Assembly (NCBI GenBank): GCA_905221605.1 | Contig: CAJNDS010002781.1 | Coordinates: forward strand, 118,501-182,500 | Reading direction: 5' to 3' | DNA length: 64,000 nt | DNA from: Symbiodinium natans | Lineage: Eukaryota; Sar; Dinophyceae; Suessiales; Symbiodiniaceae | Part shown: positions 22,518 through 34,460 of the stretch, in pieces | Layout of the letters: each line of letters starts with the position of its first letter | How positions within the stretch are numbered: the stretch's first letter is position 1 | Made by a program: the position numbers and the translations under genes | The notes under the pieces: generated by a model | What the model was told of the DNA's origin: nothing | Databases searched by the model: none | The model's input: only the letters and a program-made list of their open reading frames with translations

Positions 22518-24297
22518 TTTTTTTACAGGTCGGGTCGCGACCTTAGAGACTTAGAGGAAACAAAGCCTCGGGGTTCTCAGCTTTGAGGACTGCAACACCG
22601 TGCATGCCTTCGTCAAGCCTCGGCGAATACCCAAACCCTAAGAGCCCGGCGGCGTGGTCGCGGTGACTCCTTTCTTATCTTCAGCTGTGTTACCTAAACT
22701 TTCGCACCATGTCGTTGACGATGTGTCGAACAACAGTCAAGGCCTTGGGGCATATAGTGGCGCATGCTGGCGAAATTCCAGCTCAAGCAACCGCGCAAAG
22801 GAACCGAAGCAAATGACGGTTGCTCTTGGCCTGCCCCTGCGGCAAAGCATACTACCTTTGCATGCTTCAATGCAAACCACGCCCACTTTCTACCTCAGCC
22901 CCAGGGCCGAGCGATGGCCTCTGCAAGTTCGGGCATGCGAGAAGATCTGGATGGGCTCCTTCCAGGCGCCAATCTCAGAGGCTGCTGGCTTCTCTGTTGG
23001 AATGGGACGGGATTTTTGCTTTTGCACAAGAGACTCAGAGGCCTCCAGCCCATGCAGCGTGCGCCATTTTGAGCTTGCGTAACACGGGTGTTGCGCAGCT
23101 CTTATTGTGGAACTTAACTAACAAGTAGCACCAATCAGCATCCATGACATCATGGTGTGCCAGGTCCCAGAACCACCCAGCAACGCATGTTGCGCAAACC
23201 CACACTTCATTTGGCCCAACTCAAGAAGACCGCCTGGGTGCAGGGGACGATTGCTTGAGGATCGACCTGAGGCACGGCACAGTAGTTGCAAAGAGAGGCA
23301 GAATGAGATTTCGAGCTGGAGCATAGGGTGGAAGAAAAGCAACCACAGGGTTCGGGAGGGGTTTCAGATCGGTTTTTGGCAACCTGATTACATGAACCCG
23401 ACCGGCGCTTGACTCGGAGAAGGATGGTGAGGACGGTTTACTGGACCAGCCGCGCTGGCGCAAACCAGTTGCGCTTCCTCATCCTATAGCGATGTCGGCT
23501 GTAGGCCCTAGGTCCATCCCACTGCCTGGGGCCAGCACCTCGGCTTCGAGGAAGGCGACCTCCATAGAGGACTCAGGTAAACTGCAAGAAGAACCTGCTC
23601 CTCCTCGACTCAGACCCCCCTGAGGCACCTGAAGCCTAAAGTTCTGAGTCTGCCAAAGGCCCTTGCTCCAAGACATGTCATGGCCCTCGCTGGTTTCAGT
23701 ACATCTGGAACCGAAGTCTTGCGTGATTCCTCGTATAAGAGCTGCCGACCTCTCATCCGCGTGGGGCTCCCGGATCCCGAAGTGCACATGGGAGCCGCGC
23801 CGCGCGGACTGGGCATGTTGCGAGCCCCCGCGGAAGAGGTAGGTGCTCACCTGGATCATGATGCGCGCGCTCTCAGAACTCCCCCCTATTTCTTTATGTT
23901 GAAGGTCGATGTAGTCCCGACTGCTAAAACCCTCGAATGTTCCGAAAGATCCTGGAGACCCCAATCCCCCAGCCTGGCCCTTGCCTTTCATCTCCTTAGT
24001 AGCACGGGGATAGGCGGGGAGGCTACTAAAGGAAGTCTGAGAGTTAGGGCCTCACAACCTAGGCTTCACGGCCCAGCAGGACTCAAAAGGATCATCTTGA
24101 TCTCTATTTATATATATGTATATATGTATACATGTATATATATATGTATATATATATATATATATATCCTGCTCAGAGGCAAACAAGAACAACATAGCAC
24201 CGTTTCAGATTCTTGTGGGAGAGTCTCTCAGGTCCCAGCTATCTTTCCGCGCTCCTGGACCTGCACATCGCTGCGCTCTCATGCCGGGAGTTCTGCT
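22518..24297. other. Overlapping frames on both strands, unresolved
   Basis: Plus-strand frames at 22764-23072 (MREDLDGLLPGANLRGCWLL) and 23144-23326 (DDCLRIDLRHGTVVAKRGRM) compete with a 170-codon minus-strand frame (23991-23479; MEVAFLEAEVLAPGSGMDLG). A TA microsatellite lies at 24103-24167. No gene is called. Confidence 0.3.
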
Positions 24298-24348
24298 TAG
24301 GGTTTAGGGTTTAGGGTTTAGGGTTTAGGGTTTAGGGCTTAGGGTTCA
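24298..24348 (+). repeat. (TTTAGGG)7 array
   Basis: Seven units, the last with a GGGCTTAGGG variant. No further telomere-like array follows for 3.9 kb. Confidence 0.93.
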
Positions 24349-24562
24349 ACATCCTATCTCGCTACCTATGCGAGAAGACACGACTTCGGCCAACATCAGG
24401 GCTTGGCAGCTGGATAAGCCCATGATTCCCCCAAGCGGCCCTGCTTACGCTGATCACCTGCTATGGAAATGACACGCTGACGCCGATGGCTCGTCCCAGG
24501 CCCGGGACACGACCACAACCCCATGAGCACTAAGACATCCTAAGACCTGTTGCCCTATATCT

Positions 24563-24660
24563 AGGGTTGCGAAAATATAGGACCCCTAAATCGGCTCCGA
24601 AATAGTAGGATCCCCTTCTAAAAGGACCCCAATAAGGTACCCCCTCATATCGCAAACCCC
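24563..24660 (-). mobile_element. Dispersed repeat family B, copy 1 (MITE-like)
   Basis: On the minus strand it reads GGGTTTGCGATATGAGGGGG, TACCTTATTGGGGTCCTTTT, AGAAGGGGATCC and ends TCGCAACCCT. The ends (GGGTTTGCGATA / GGGTTGCGAAAATA) form an imperfect terminal inverted repeat. A second copy lies at about 34175-34288. Confidence 0.7.
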
Positions 24661-24908
24661 CATGTAGCCCGAGAACCCAGACTGGCACCTCGACCCACCT
24701 CGGCAAGTGGCGCCGGGTCTCCTGGCAGAGGATCAAAGCACGCATCTGCCAGTGCCGTTTCTAGGGTCACGGGCTTCTCCCAGCCGACAGCTGGACACAT
24801 ATCTGGGAGAGCTCCAAAGTGGACCACTTCGAGGGTTTCGCGCGCGCAAGGAAGCTGTGGAATGTAAAACGACCGACGTGTGGTGTGTGCACATGCGAGG
24901 CTCGACAC
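24645..24908 (-). CDS. Exon-like open frame, unrecognised
   Basis: Minus-strand frame with FYIPQLPCARETLEVVHFGA, LPDMCPAVGWEKPVTLETAL and ADACFDPLPGDPAPLAEVG. The end of the frame runs into the dispersed repeat at 24563-24660, so the true 3' exon border must lie upstream of it. The plus strand also has a plausible frame. No function assigned. Confidence 0.22.
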   Translation of the reverse strand: MSSLACAHTTRRSFYIPQLPCARETLEVVHFGALPDMCPAVGWEKPVTLETALADACFDPLPGDPAPLAEVGRGASLGSRATWGFAI

Positions 24909-26689
24909 GAGGCTGTAGTTAGCTCTGGCACACTCTGGCCACAGTTCCCTTCTCAGGGTCTTAGGGCTTCAGACTCCAGGCAGTGACTTGGTTCGCTTCA
25001 TGCTGCGCGCGCGCACACTGCAGACTCATCTACCCATCCTTAGTTCAAAAGAGGCAGCAACATAGCCAAATCAAGACGCTGGCTTATCTCCAGATTGCTG
25101 ACACCAGTTTGCTACTTGCGTGCTGGCTTTTCGGCTTGGCGAGTTCACTGCCATGTCCGTGCGTCTGCCCCTATTGGGCACAACTGGGTGCTGCGGCAGC
25201 TTTCAAATTGGGTGAAACAAACTTTATGGTTTAACGAATGTGCAGCCGCCTCAGTCGATCTTGCAACACAGCACTTTTGGGATCTTGCATTATGCGTGGC
25301 TCATGCTCCAAACATCACCGAGGCGACTCGAAAGCACGAGATTGTCACCTCTGTGCAGGCTGGTTAGGCACTGCTCGGACTCCGACCTGGCGTGATAGTG
25401 CATCTTGCATGCTTCCCAACTCTCGGCTGACGCTTTCTGGCTTGTTAACGTATTGCTGGAGTCGTGAAACTGGTTGAATATACTGGGGTCGGTGCTCTTT
25501 CGCAGGACCATGCGAGGCTAAATCTGCAGGGCAAGCTCAGATTGCAAGCAGGGAGGGAGCCAAGAATGCTAAAGCCACTGGAGAAAACCCGAGAAAGTGC
25601 AAACAGAGCCTACAGGAACTTAAATCCTCGTGAGAATCTCAACCACTCAGCCAGCCCCACACTTGAGCACGCCACCTTCCGCCTCAAGGGACGGCTGGGG
25701 TCTGCTCCAACTCTGTCAGAAATACGCCCTCGTCCGCGGACACCAGAATTCTGTGTCCACTTACCTCCGCATGCATGAGGACTTCCAGGTACAAGTTGTT
25801 TAAAGGGGTCATCGGATGTCATGGCCCTGAACTGCAACCCAACGCCTACAAGGCACAAAGTTCTGAAGTGGCAAATCTCGAAGCTTATCAATGCTCGACG
25901 AGCCAATCCCCTTCCGTCAGCGCATGCCCCACAGCCCCTCTAAACCAATAGAAAGAAGAAGAATGCCAATAACAATAATCGTAAGAATCATAACAAGAAG
26001 AATAAATACTAAGAATCATAAGAAGAAGAAGAAGAAGAAAAATGTGCAGCCCAAGATCGCAGAGGCAGTACGGATACTCGATGAAGTAGTGGGCACCTGC
26101 CACGTGCCTGATGTACTCACTCCCGGGACGCCATGCAAGCTTCTGAATCTGGTGGAGAACTAGATTGTGTCTTCAGGTTTCTGGGTATAGATATAAATAG
26201 ATGCATAAACAGACTTCTGACTGCCTTTGTGCTGCCGAGCGAAGCTTCCGGGAGGATGACATGAAGAATTGCGTCTACTTTTGCACAAATCAGCAACAAG
26301 GCAGGGTGTACTGCACAAGCCGAAGGTGAAGCTTGCAGGCCAGCTACACAGTTGTCATGCACTGCCCGGTTCGTCCACTCCAGAGCTTCACGGAAGCCTC
26401 AGAGTAATTAGAAGGTTATTGCGTTGGGCCACTGGACAGTGCCAAACATTCATAGCTGTCATAGCTTGGCTTGACAGCGGCTTCAAAAGCTGAAAATACT
26501 CCAAACCCTCAAAGCCAGAGAAACCCTTGAGAGGGTGTTAGTTTCCAAGCCGTTTAATCGAAGTGCCCGACTGCACCGCTTGGAAACACATTCTGAACGC
26601 TGCCCAATGTTACGTCCCTGCACCATGGACAGCCACCCAGCCAAACCGCATAGAATCCAAACTCCCAGATTTGCCAGGAGACGTCCCTA
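24909..26689. other. No confident gene
   Basis: A plus-strand frame at 25168-25367 (GHNWVLRQLSNWVKQTLWFN) and frames on both strands at 26117-26493 are protein-like but unresolved. 25950-26045 is an AAG/AAT-rich microsatellite. Confidence 0.3.
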
Positions 26690-28231
26690 GCAAGAGTTGC
26701 GAGGATTTCGGGGTCCTGCGTGTCGATGGCCACAATCTCCTTAGACATTGCCGGGTGGCGGTCTAGAGCTGAACCTGTATTCATCGTGGGGCTTCCGAGG
26801 GCCCGTTCTGGTATCCACCCAAATCGAGCCCGCAAGCATCCCCAGAGCCCGGAACCCAACTGCCCCAGCCTGACACCCCAAAGCCCAATCATACACCTGA
26901 ATCCAGGTCTGCTCCAACCCCACTACTTTCTGCGCATCATCTTCCCAGAAGCTTATGTCTACCTGATGACCAATGCGAAGCTTGGGGGTGCCGTCCTCTT
27001 CTGAACCCGTGCCGAAAGGGTGCCCAGACTCTTTTTCTAACTCCCTAAGACTACAATAGGTTAGGCCAACACCCTGAAATCATCAGGGCAGTTCCAGTTG
27101 CTGCTCGGTGGTCCGTGATGGTGATCTTGAGCTCCTGCCCAAGACAGATCAAGACTGGAGGCAAGCAGAGAAGGGTGCAGAGACTTCACCTGCACTAGCC
27201 GCATGATGGCCTAAATGCTGTACCCAAGACACTCCAAAGCATGTCCCTGGCAGCTCCCGCGACCGCCTGTTTCAGAATCTGTGTTAGCGGCCTCATCACT
27301 CGCCCAGTGGGACACTTCACACGTCAGGATGAAGAAGGGAACGCTGGCGGACAGAAACCTCCTAGACCTCGCGATTGCTCTTCGAAGCTACGTTTCCTTT
27401 GTGCAAAAATGTTTGCCGCCTTTTGGCAAAAAGGAAATCCTTCTTGCTCCAAAAGTAAAGTTTGGCAAGGCTCGGACAGGCCTCTTAAACTCTGCACAGG
27501 CTGCTTGGTTGTCTTCTGGAAAACTCCCATTCTAATTAAGGTTCCTTCGACGATTGAAGCCCAAGATCAGCAAGCCGAGTCCAAAACCATTGTAACAAGC
27601 AGGAGCCTGTTTCGTGGTCAGACAAACAACCGGGATGCCACACGAAGGGCGCCGCAAGCATGATACTTGCGTCTTGCCATTGAGCTTAGAATGTAGGCAG
27701 CGTTGCTCAACTGTCCTGAGAGGCAAGCCTAGGCCAATACTTGGACACCTATGAACCGTGAGGACACTCCAAAGACCGGAAATGCTGCACCGGCCAACAC
27801 CGTCCAACAGTGATCACCCGAATACAAGTGGAATGTCCTCATGCAGCCTTACATGCGATTGTAACCCATGCAGGACTGTGGCCTGTATGGAATCGATGGC
27901 AATCTATGAGCTGGTACAAACTGTCCTTCTCTTTGTAGTCGTAGACCAGGAGAGAAGAATCAACCGCGTAAGCCAGGTATGAAGCACTCCACCTGACTCG
28001 AATCCCCCGCTTCAGGATTTGAGGTTTCCTCGCACGCGCGGCTAGAGATTGTCCAACGGTTTGGTGGTTGGCAGCCGTTGGCAACTTATGCAGCTTGGAT
28101 GGGAAGGCTGAGGGTTTGCAGTCTAGATCCCATCCGAGTGCAACCAGTACAGCGTCTGAGATCTTGGAGATGTCGGGAATCTTCACAGCCGTGCCGAAGT
28201 TGTTTTCTGGGATTCTCAAGGCTTTGAACAT
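26690..28231 (-). CDS. Unrecognised multi-exon gene candidate
   Basis: Minus-strand frames that read as protein, from 5' to 3'. 28231 to about 27840 holds RIPENNFGTAVKIPDISKIS and, further on, LAYAVDSSLLVYDYKEKDSL. About 27155-27090 reads QELKITITDHRAATGTALM. 27000-26897 reads EEDGTPKLRIGHQVDISFW then EDDAQKVVGLEQTWIQ, entering after AG and leaving at a GT. About 26745-26690 reads MSKEIVAIDTQDPEILATLA. These could be exons of one gene, but no joins were proved. The plus strand over 28070-28256 and 27215-27663 also has protein-like frames, so strand assignment is uncertain. No family recognised. Confidence 0.33.
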
Positions 28232-28253
28232 TGCCTGGGAGACTTATGATGAC

Positions 28254-28539
28254 TAAACCCTAAACCCTAAACCCTAAACCCTAAACCCTAAACCCTAAAC
28301 CCTAAACCCTAAACCCTAAACCCTAAACCCTGGAATGAATGATGCGCCCTTGACAGCCCACAAGCAATCAACCCGGCGATACCCTCTTGGGGCCGCATCA
28401 GGCCGCCGAGTTGCAGGCGTATGATGGATGCTAAGCTGGCTTTCGGCATTGCCTCGATCCTTATAGGGTTTAGGGTTTAGGGTTCAGGTTGTAGGGTGTA
28501 GGGTTTAGGGTTCAGGTTGTAGGGTGTAGGGTTTAGGGT
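28254..28539. repeat. Telomere-capped cassette: (CCCTAAA)11, 134-bp spacer, TTTAGGG variant array
   Basis: 28254-28330 is CCCTAAA. 28465-28539 is TTTAGGG with a duplicated variant block (CAGGTTGTAGGGTGTAGGG twice). The spacer, read on the minus strand, gives EAMPKASLASIIRLQLGGLM, suggesting a gene fragment. Confidence 0.88.
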
Positions 28540-29355
28540 CTTGAGACTGACATGCCGAGGACCCTGAACTAAAAAATCAAACGCAAGACATACTCCGATC
28601 AAATGCTACCAGACCCATAATGACTAAAATTTGACTAAAACTTGCTGACCCTATAACCTTTCAGAATACCAACCACCAACGCCACTTCGCGTTGGGGGAA
28701 GTCCACCATTGCAAGCTGGGCTCTCAAAGTGCTCGTTTCCTTGGGGGGGCGGGCGCGTGAAGACTCAATCAGATCACGCGTGACAGCGCAGTTTGGATTG
28801 CAGGGCACTCTAGTGCCATTATTCTCGGGAAGAAGGGGGCTTTATATCCCGGGAGGCAAGTCTTAAGAAATCTTGTGGATGGGCACCGTGCGGCTACCAA
28901 GCCTCCTACATATCTACCCTCCTGTCGCAGTCAGGGCACCACTTGGCACTGGTGAGAATTTTGGAAACGAAATCAAACGAACTAGAACTATACAGGTGGC
29001 AAAGGGTGCCAAAAAGTGCGGTTTCTGTCTGTGGCCGCTGCTCCGCTTCCTCTCTTCGAAGACTGTCGGGGAGCATCTGCTTAACTGCTTGAAAAGCCCC
29101 CCCCAGCTTTTCTCAAAACAAAATGCTACCGAAAGCCCTCCCCGCAAAGAAGAACCCGAGCGGCTCTCCAGTTGCACGACGCGAAAGATGGGAGGCCCGG
29201 CGCCGGCCGAGCGATCCACCTCTGAGAAAGAAAGGGAACGGAAGAAGGAGGAGGAGGAGAAGGAGGAGGAGAGAGACAGACAGAGAGCGGTCCCTAGCTT
29301 CTGTGGCCTTTTGTTTCCAGCATCTTCCAGCCTCTTCTTGCAACTCGTGTTCTGG
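28540..29355. other. Unresolved; AGG-rich microsatellite inside open frames
   Basis: Plus (28873-29382) and minus (29441-28914) frames over 500 bp both stay open, partly because of a GGA/GAG microsatellite at 29225-29290. Neither is recognised. Confidence 0.3.
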
Positions 29356-30262
29356 CTACTGTGTGACTGTGTCCGTGTCTGATCGTTGGTGTTGACCGTG
29401 CTGACCTGTTTCGACTGCCTGGGCTTGTCTTGCCAGTTCAACTCTTTTTTGGACGTTGACTTTCTGGCGGTATTGTCTCTTCTTGACTTCGGCGTTCCTC
29501 AGCGCTTCACGAGCTGTTGATTGCTTGGGAAACATGTGAGACAACAAAACCTTGACCATGACACGAACGAGCTCCGCAGTAACCTCCCTGTGGATTGAAC
29601 ATGATTGAATTCCCATAACTTCATGCAGGACATAACCTACGAGGAAGCATGCTGCTTTCACCTGGGTGAACTTACTTGGCTTTCCAACCTGCCCTAAATT
29701 CAAAATTTCGAGCTTCCTCCAAGGGGCCACATGCCCAAAACGAAGCCTCACCCAATCATCCCTCATCGGTTTGAGGACAAAAAGTTGGACTACTTGCCGA
29801 GTGGCCAGGAGCAGTGACTCGCCATCAAAATCACCTTGTGTTCCAGATTGCACTGGCACAGCTCAAAACGATTTACAAATTGGGCCACGCAGGCTGGGAA
29901 GGCCGTCCCTTATGCCCCACAGTCCTGAATAGGGATTTCCAAAGCATGCGGGCAGTCTGCAGGATCGCCAAAGCCCCCGGCCCCCGGGTACAGTATGTTG
30001 CGATGGTTGGCTACGTCCTTGTTCGTAAGCTTTTCAGCTGCCAACGAGATGTTCATACTCGGACTGCTCACCTGCTGTCTTTTTCCATGTGCCACACATG
30101 TCCCAGGCTCCTTTGGATTGCATGCCGAAAGTGGACCGCAGAGAAAAACTCTGGCATTATAAGCCAACGCCGCGTACGCGGGAGGGCCTGGTCACTAACC
30201 ATCCTCACGGCCGCTTGAAATTCCCAGAATGTCAGCCGTGGGCCCAGAGATGACGCAATCAT
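29356..30262 (-). CDS. Unrecognised protein, two or three exon candidates
   Basis: The 167-codon frame at 29859-29356 is one of the most protein-like in the window. It contains GDFDGESLLLATRQVVQLFV, then KPMRDDWVRLRFGHVAPW, a helical middle (FLVGYVLHEVMGIQSCSIH) and a basic, probably coiled-coil C-terminus (REALRNAEVKKRQYRQKVNV). Upstream, about 30262-30115 reads LTFWEFQAAVRMVSDQALPR and about 30075-29995 reads SLAAEKLTNKDVANHRNI. The upstream pieces faintly recall OPR/HPR helical repeats, but the similarity is too weak for a call. A frame of this length has roughly an even chance of arising at random in a window this size, so the support is composition, not length. Confidence 0.35.
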
Positions 30263-30845
30263 CCCACGGTGGATTCATCTCATGCTTTGCTTGCTGTTGA
30301 ATTTGAGGGCCTGCCAAGGCCCGCGAATTTCAGACCGGTGCTGGTGTGACTAGACTCTTCTGCCCCAGCCACTGTGGCCGAAGGCGAGAGACGTGAAGGC
30401 ATCATCACTACGTCACTACTACATCCAAAGGCCCATGCTGTACAGCCGGTCACAGGCTGATAGCGAACGTAGAGGGTGCCACTCGGAGAGCATTGCTTGG
30501 TGAGGGTCTTCAGGTTTGCTTCGGGCGGTCAAAGGCCCTAACAACACCTCTCCGGGGCACGGCCACGCGCTTGTGCAAGCTGCCTGGACCAGAGGATCGA
30601 GAGTGTTTAGGGGAAGCTTTGGTGCTTCGAAGCTTGGGATTGGGGGGGTTTGTTGTGGTGGCGCACAGGGGGGGGGGGGGCAGAACATGGACAACTATCC
30701 TGCCGGCCGTTGTGCTTCGGCGTACAGCCTTCATTGACAATCATGCCTTGCGTCTTCAACGTGCGCACGGGTGATTTCCTCAGTTGGTCCCTTTCTCCAC
30801 ACACACACACAGACACACCCACGACACACCTACACACGCACACAC

Positions 30846-30884
<39 letters not shown>

Positions 30885-32248
30885 TTTATTTATTTATATT
30901 ATACAAGCAAGCAAGTGTTCAAAGCACAAGCATGTGCAACCGCAGTACGGAATGGAACAATCAAACGCACGATCACGCAAAACACCACAAGCACTCAGTC
31001 TACCTCCATCGCGCGATACGCCAAAGTTGCTATCGCTACGTAAATCGGTCATCTTGTACGTGTACCCATGTGAGATTCCTGTGGATCTAGTGCTCGACTT
31101 GAACCCAGGCCAGGATTTCCGAATCAGCAACAAGTGATCTAGCACATCCCTGTGGTAGCCATAGTGCGTCACGTTAAGACTTTAAGCCACCCCACCCTCC
31201 CACCGCACCAGGGAACCCTTTCTCAAGCCCAGCAACTGCTGTCAACATCAGATTCAGTCATCGGAAGGAAAGCTGAAGCAAGACGTTCATAAGACTTGCT
31301 TCATTCTGCTACCGCCTCAGGAGGGGTTAGACATCTTCCCTAGCATGCTAGCACATGCTGGCTATGTGAGAGAACATGGCCGGATAGTGCAGTGTGCGAA
31401 AGGTTCGTAAGCACTAAGGTGCGAAGCAGGGAGCGCGTAGCAATGAGTAGCGGGCTCAACCCGCCAAAAACAAAACCAAGGGATGCGGTCAACCGGCCTC
31501 CGGCCCAGTCAATCACACTGTTCCCCTCGAAATCTTCAGTTCACCGCGAAAACTGCGACAGACGACATAAATCGCTCGGCACCCTCTGGTAGCCTCTGGC
31601 GATGAATGGGCCAAGTCTTGCCCCGTGCCAGCTGATCCGGGGGAAAACAAGACAGCGGCACTGAGACAAGCGCAGCGAAGATAAGGCAAAAATCTCATGC
31701 GTGCTTGGATCTGGCTTCGGATGGCACCGGGAGTCAGCGGAAAGGGAATCAGGCGAATCTGTCTTGTGCATGCGGGGCTTCTCTGATCATGCCAGCCTCA
31801 ACAACCTTTCAGACCTCGAACTCTGCAAGGGCCAGTACCAAGTCTGAGTGATTACAGAGTCAGCTCAACCACACAGCACAAAGCAGCTTGATGACTGGTC
31901 CGACGCCCTCGTGATCTCCCGGAGTTAGTCCTCCGGGCCGCGCAAGCCCGCCGAATTGATGCTGCTGAAACATAATGACTAGAGGTTCGCGCATCACCAG
32001 GCTGAGGCCACGTATATTCAAAGATCTGCAATCTAGGCTCCTATTGGCTCATACATCTGGATGACCCATGTGGGGTGCCAACATACCTGATCATGAAAGC
32101 TGCACCAGCAGATCTCGAGGCCTAGATGCTCGAATCTCAAGGTCGTGGAATCTACAAGATCGTGCTATACACTCTATACCCATTCTGCACGTGGCTGGAG
32201 ACTCAGCAACACGAGCTCGTTTACAAAGCAAAAAGCTGAGTCTCCTGC
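30263..32248. other. No confident gene; CA/TA microsatellite
   Basis: 30797-30903 is (CA)n followed by (TA)n and TATTTATT. Frames at 30493-30774 and 31392-31771 conflict between strands. Confidence 0.35.
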
Positions 32249-32800
32249 TCATCTTCCTACGTCCTCAAAATGCCTTGCTCTCGGTGTCGTGCGGCGTGGC
32301 AAGGGGGGCGGCGGAGGCATCATGTCGGCTTCTGCCTGCATGTCTGGAATGAAGGACTTGACGCGCCTGATCCGAACAGCAGTCTCGAACAGGTCTGGGT
32401 CCACGACGATGTCTTGCTGCAGCCGGTCAATCCGCCGCAGGTGCCATTCATGCGTAAGTCGATCGGGCGGGGAAGGCCGCTTGTACTGGCGGCTTGCGGC
32501 GACATCCTCGGAGTTCATGGAACACCAACACCGAGCCTCGAGCTCGACCTCCTCCACGTCCAGCCGCTCCTGCGATTCTTCTGCGTTGTCCAGGATGGCG
32601 TTGAGCACATCTTTGCCCATATCTGGGGGCTCCTGCGTCTCGTGGGTAAATGCGGTCTTCTTGGGCAGGACCCCTGTCGCATCCAGGCTGCAGACTTTTG
32701 CGCTTCGCTTCCTCGGCCAACGAAGGGGCACTGGAGGGGCCCGACGGGACCATGCATCTTTTGGTGCAAGGGCTCCCGTGCTGCTCGCTCCACAGCCCAT
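32249..32800 (-). CDS. Putative N-myristoylated protein (MGCGASS start), single exon
   Basis: Uninterrupted 183-codon frame ending in TGA. The N-terminus MGCGASSTG fits the N-myristoylation consensus (G2 acceptor, small residue at 6), with C3 as a possible palmitoylation site; such starts are common on alveolate membrane-associated signalling proteins. Residues about 60-95 are acidic and helix-prone (DVLNAILDNAEESQERLDVE), possibly coiled coil. Residues about 110-150 carry a charged segment (HEWHLRRIDRLQQDIVVD), and the tail is proline-rich with a run of five prolines. No known enzymatic domain is recognised. The opposite strand has an even longer open frame (32145-32885), but it is Ser/Arg-rich and looks like an antisense shadow. 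The gene may continue through an intron near the stop. Its function is unknown; the sequence suggests only membrane association. Confidence 0.5.
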   Translation of the reverse strand: MGCGASSTGALAPKDAWSRRAPPVPLRWPRKRSAKVCSLDATGVLPKKTAFTHETQEPPDMGKDVLNAILDNAEESQERLDVEEVELEARCWCSMNSEDVAASRQYKRPSPPDRLTHEWHLRRIDRLQQDIVVDPDLFETAVRIRRVKSFIPDMQAEADMMPPPPPLPRRTTPRARHFEDVGR

Positions 32801-33798
32801 GGCAGCTACTCCACGAGGTCAAGGCAATGCTGAGCTACAGAGATCTCACTCTGAATACGAGTTACCTAGGATGGCCTGGGTGTAGAGGACATCCGCATGC
32901 AGCGAGTAAGCTCGGACACGTCTTTGGGAAAAGGACGTTATGTTGCTCCCTGCATCCCAGTGCTGCGAGCCGTGGTGCGAACTAACAAGCAAACAAGAAC
33001 AAGTTTGAGACTTCGATCCATTCCCAACAAGATGTCCAACTATTTGGCAGGCCTCTTCTAGTCGTCAACCCTGTAAAGAGTTCCTTTCAACAAGAGCAAA
33101 ACGCATTTTAAACAAAGGTTGCCCCCAAATGATCTGGCTGAGATTTGATCCACGTGGGACGAGTGCATGATATGCTGTAATGCGCCAGGAAATTTTGCAA
33201 AGACCCCTACATCTGCTCCAGAACGGCGAAGCCCCACTATCCCGTGCTATCCGGACGACTCCTGGCCTGAACAGGTAGACGACCCGATAGCTGAGACATT
33301 CCGGCTTGGAAGCCTCGGCGTAGCTGGTGGAACATATAGCAGTTTGCACATATCCCAGATAATTTTGCAGGACTCGCCATGCCATAGGGATACCTGAAAG
33401 CTCAAAGCCGCGAAACACACAAAGAGAATGATGCAAGGCAAACCTCGTCGAATGATCATGTGGTCGATGGCTGGAGAATCACTCTGCTTTGCCGGTGGCA
33501 GGTTGATGAAAGAGTGGTGGGTCAGTTGAGCAAATTGCGGAAAATGCTTCCGAGGTTGTTGCCATGTTTGCCATGGTACACGACTCAACGCAAGACAGAG
33601 CAGAGTCAAGATGCACGATGCACATTTCGGATCATTTCGGCTCGGGGGGCTGTCAAGCCATCACGATCTGCAGCCCTATTGTCCTACTACCTGTGCTGGA
33701 ACAAAGCCTTAGCATGCGCAAATCCTGGTACCAATACGCTGACTAAGCCTTGCTGGTTTGGGCAACCCAAGTGCCTAGCCGCACTCATGACTGGGTTT
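32801..33798. other. Ambiguous frames on both strands
   Basis: Minus-strand frames at 33609-33247 (FPQFAQLTHHSFINLPPAKQ, AIDHMIIRRGLPCIILFVCF) and a plus-strand frame at 33460-33807 (VVGQLSKLRKMLPRLLPCLP) are both protein-like. Not classified. Confidence 0.25.
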
Positions 33799-33850
33799 CG
33801 GGTTTAGGGTTTAGGGTTTAGGGTTTAGGGTTTAGGGTTTAGGGTTTAGG
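33799..33850 (+). repeat. (TTTAGGG)7 array
   Basis: Seven perfect units. The next array, 34079, has the opposite orientation at 228 bp: the closest pair seen in the inward-facing order. Confidence 0.93.
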
Positions 33851-34078
33851 ATCTGGCTCTACGGCAATGATTAAGAATTTGGACCGCGTGGACTGGGTTC
33901 AGTTTTCCAGCTTCCTAGTTGCGATCGACACCGGCCGCACCCTTACAGCAAACTTGAGAAACTCGCCGAACTGATTCTCAGCGCAGCCAAGTAGCTGACA
34001 TGTGTCTACAAGATGTCTGCCAGTAAGCCACAAATGGCTGCAGACAGGCCGAGTTTACGTTCCATGGCCGAGATGTTG

Positions 34079-34115
34079 AACCCTAAACCCTAAACCCTAA
34101 ACCCTAAACCCTAAA
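34079..34115 (-). repeat. (CCCTAAA)5 array
   Basis: Five perfect units. Confidence 0.93.
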
Positions 34116-34174
34116 TCGAGGCTTGGGAGCAGACATCCAGGAATGTTGCTGGCTCTGAGGGTTGACCTATTAAA

Positions 34175-34288
34175 CCCAAATTTTGGGGGTGTTAGAATAT
34201 TGGGGGTACCTTATTGGGGTCCTTTTTATAAGGGATCCGATTATTTGGGGGTCTATATTGGGGGCCCCCGCTCATTATCGCAAACCCC
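34175..34288 (+). mobile_element. Dispersed repeat family B, copy 2 (MITE-like)
   Basis: Shares GGGGGTACCTTATTGGGGTC and CTTTTTATAAGGGATCC with the element at 24563-24660 and ends ATTATCGCAAACCCC, matching the other copy's terminus. It lies on the opposite strand from copy 1. Confidence 0.7.
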
Positions 34289-34460
34289 GCATTTCAGTGC
34301 CCGAAGTGAGCTGAAATTAAGATGGTTTGAGATGTTCAGCGGCGTAGATTCTGCAAAGGTTGCCGATGGCAAGGACCCGATACGGAACAGAAACATGCCC
34401 TCCGAACCACCAGAAGTCGCCTAACCTAACCCTGAAGCCGGTAAAGGCCGCAGAATAATA

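Noticed and set aside
23479-24300. Long frames on both strands (170 and 206 codons)
   Set aside because: Length is near what chance gives in 64 kb, and the plus frame runs into a TA microsatellite; neither strand is clearly better.
32145-32885. 246-codon plus-strand open frame
   Set aside because: Ser/Arg-rich antisense shadow of the MGCGASS frame on the minus strand, which has the better protein character.
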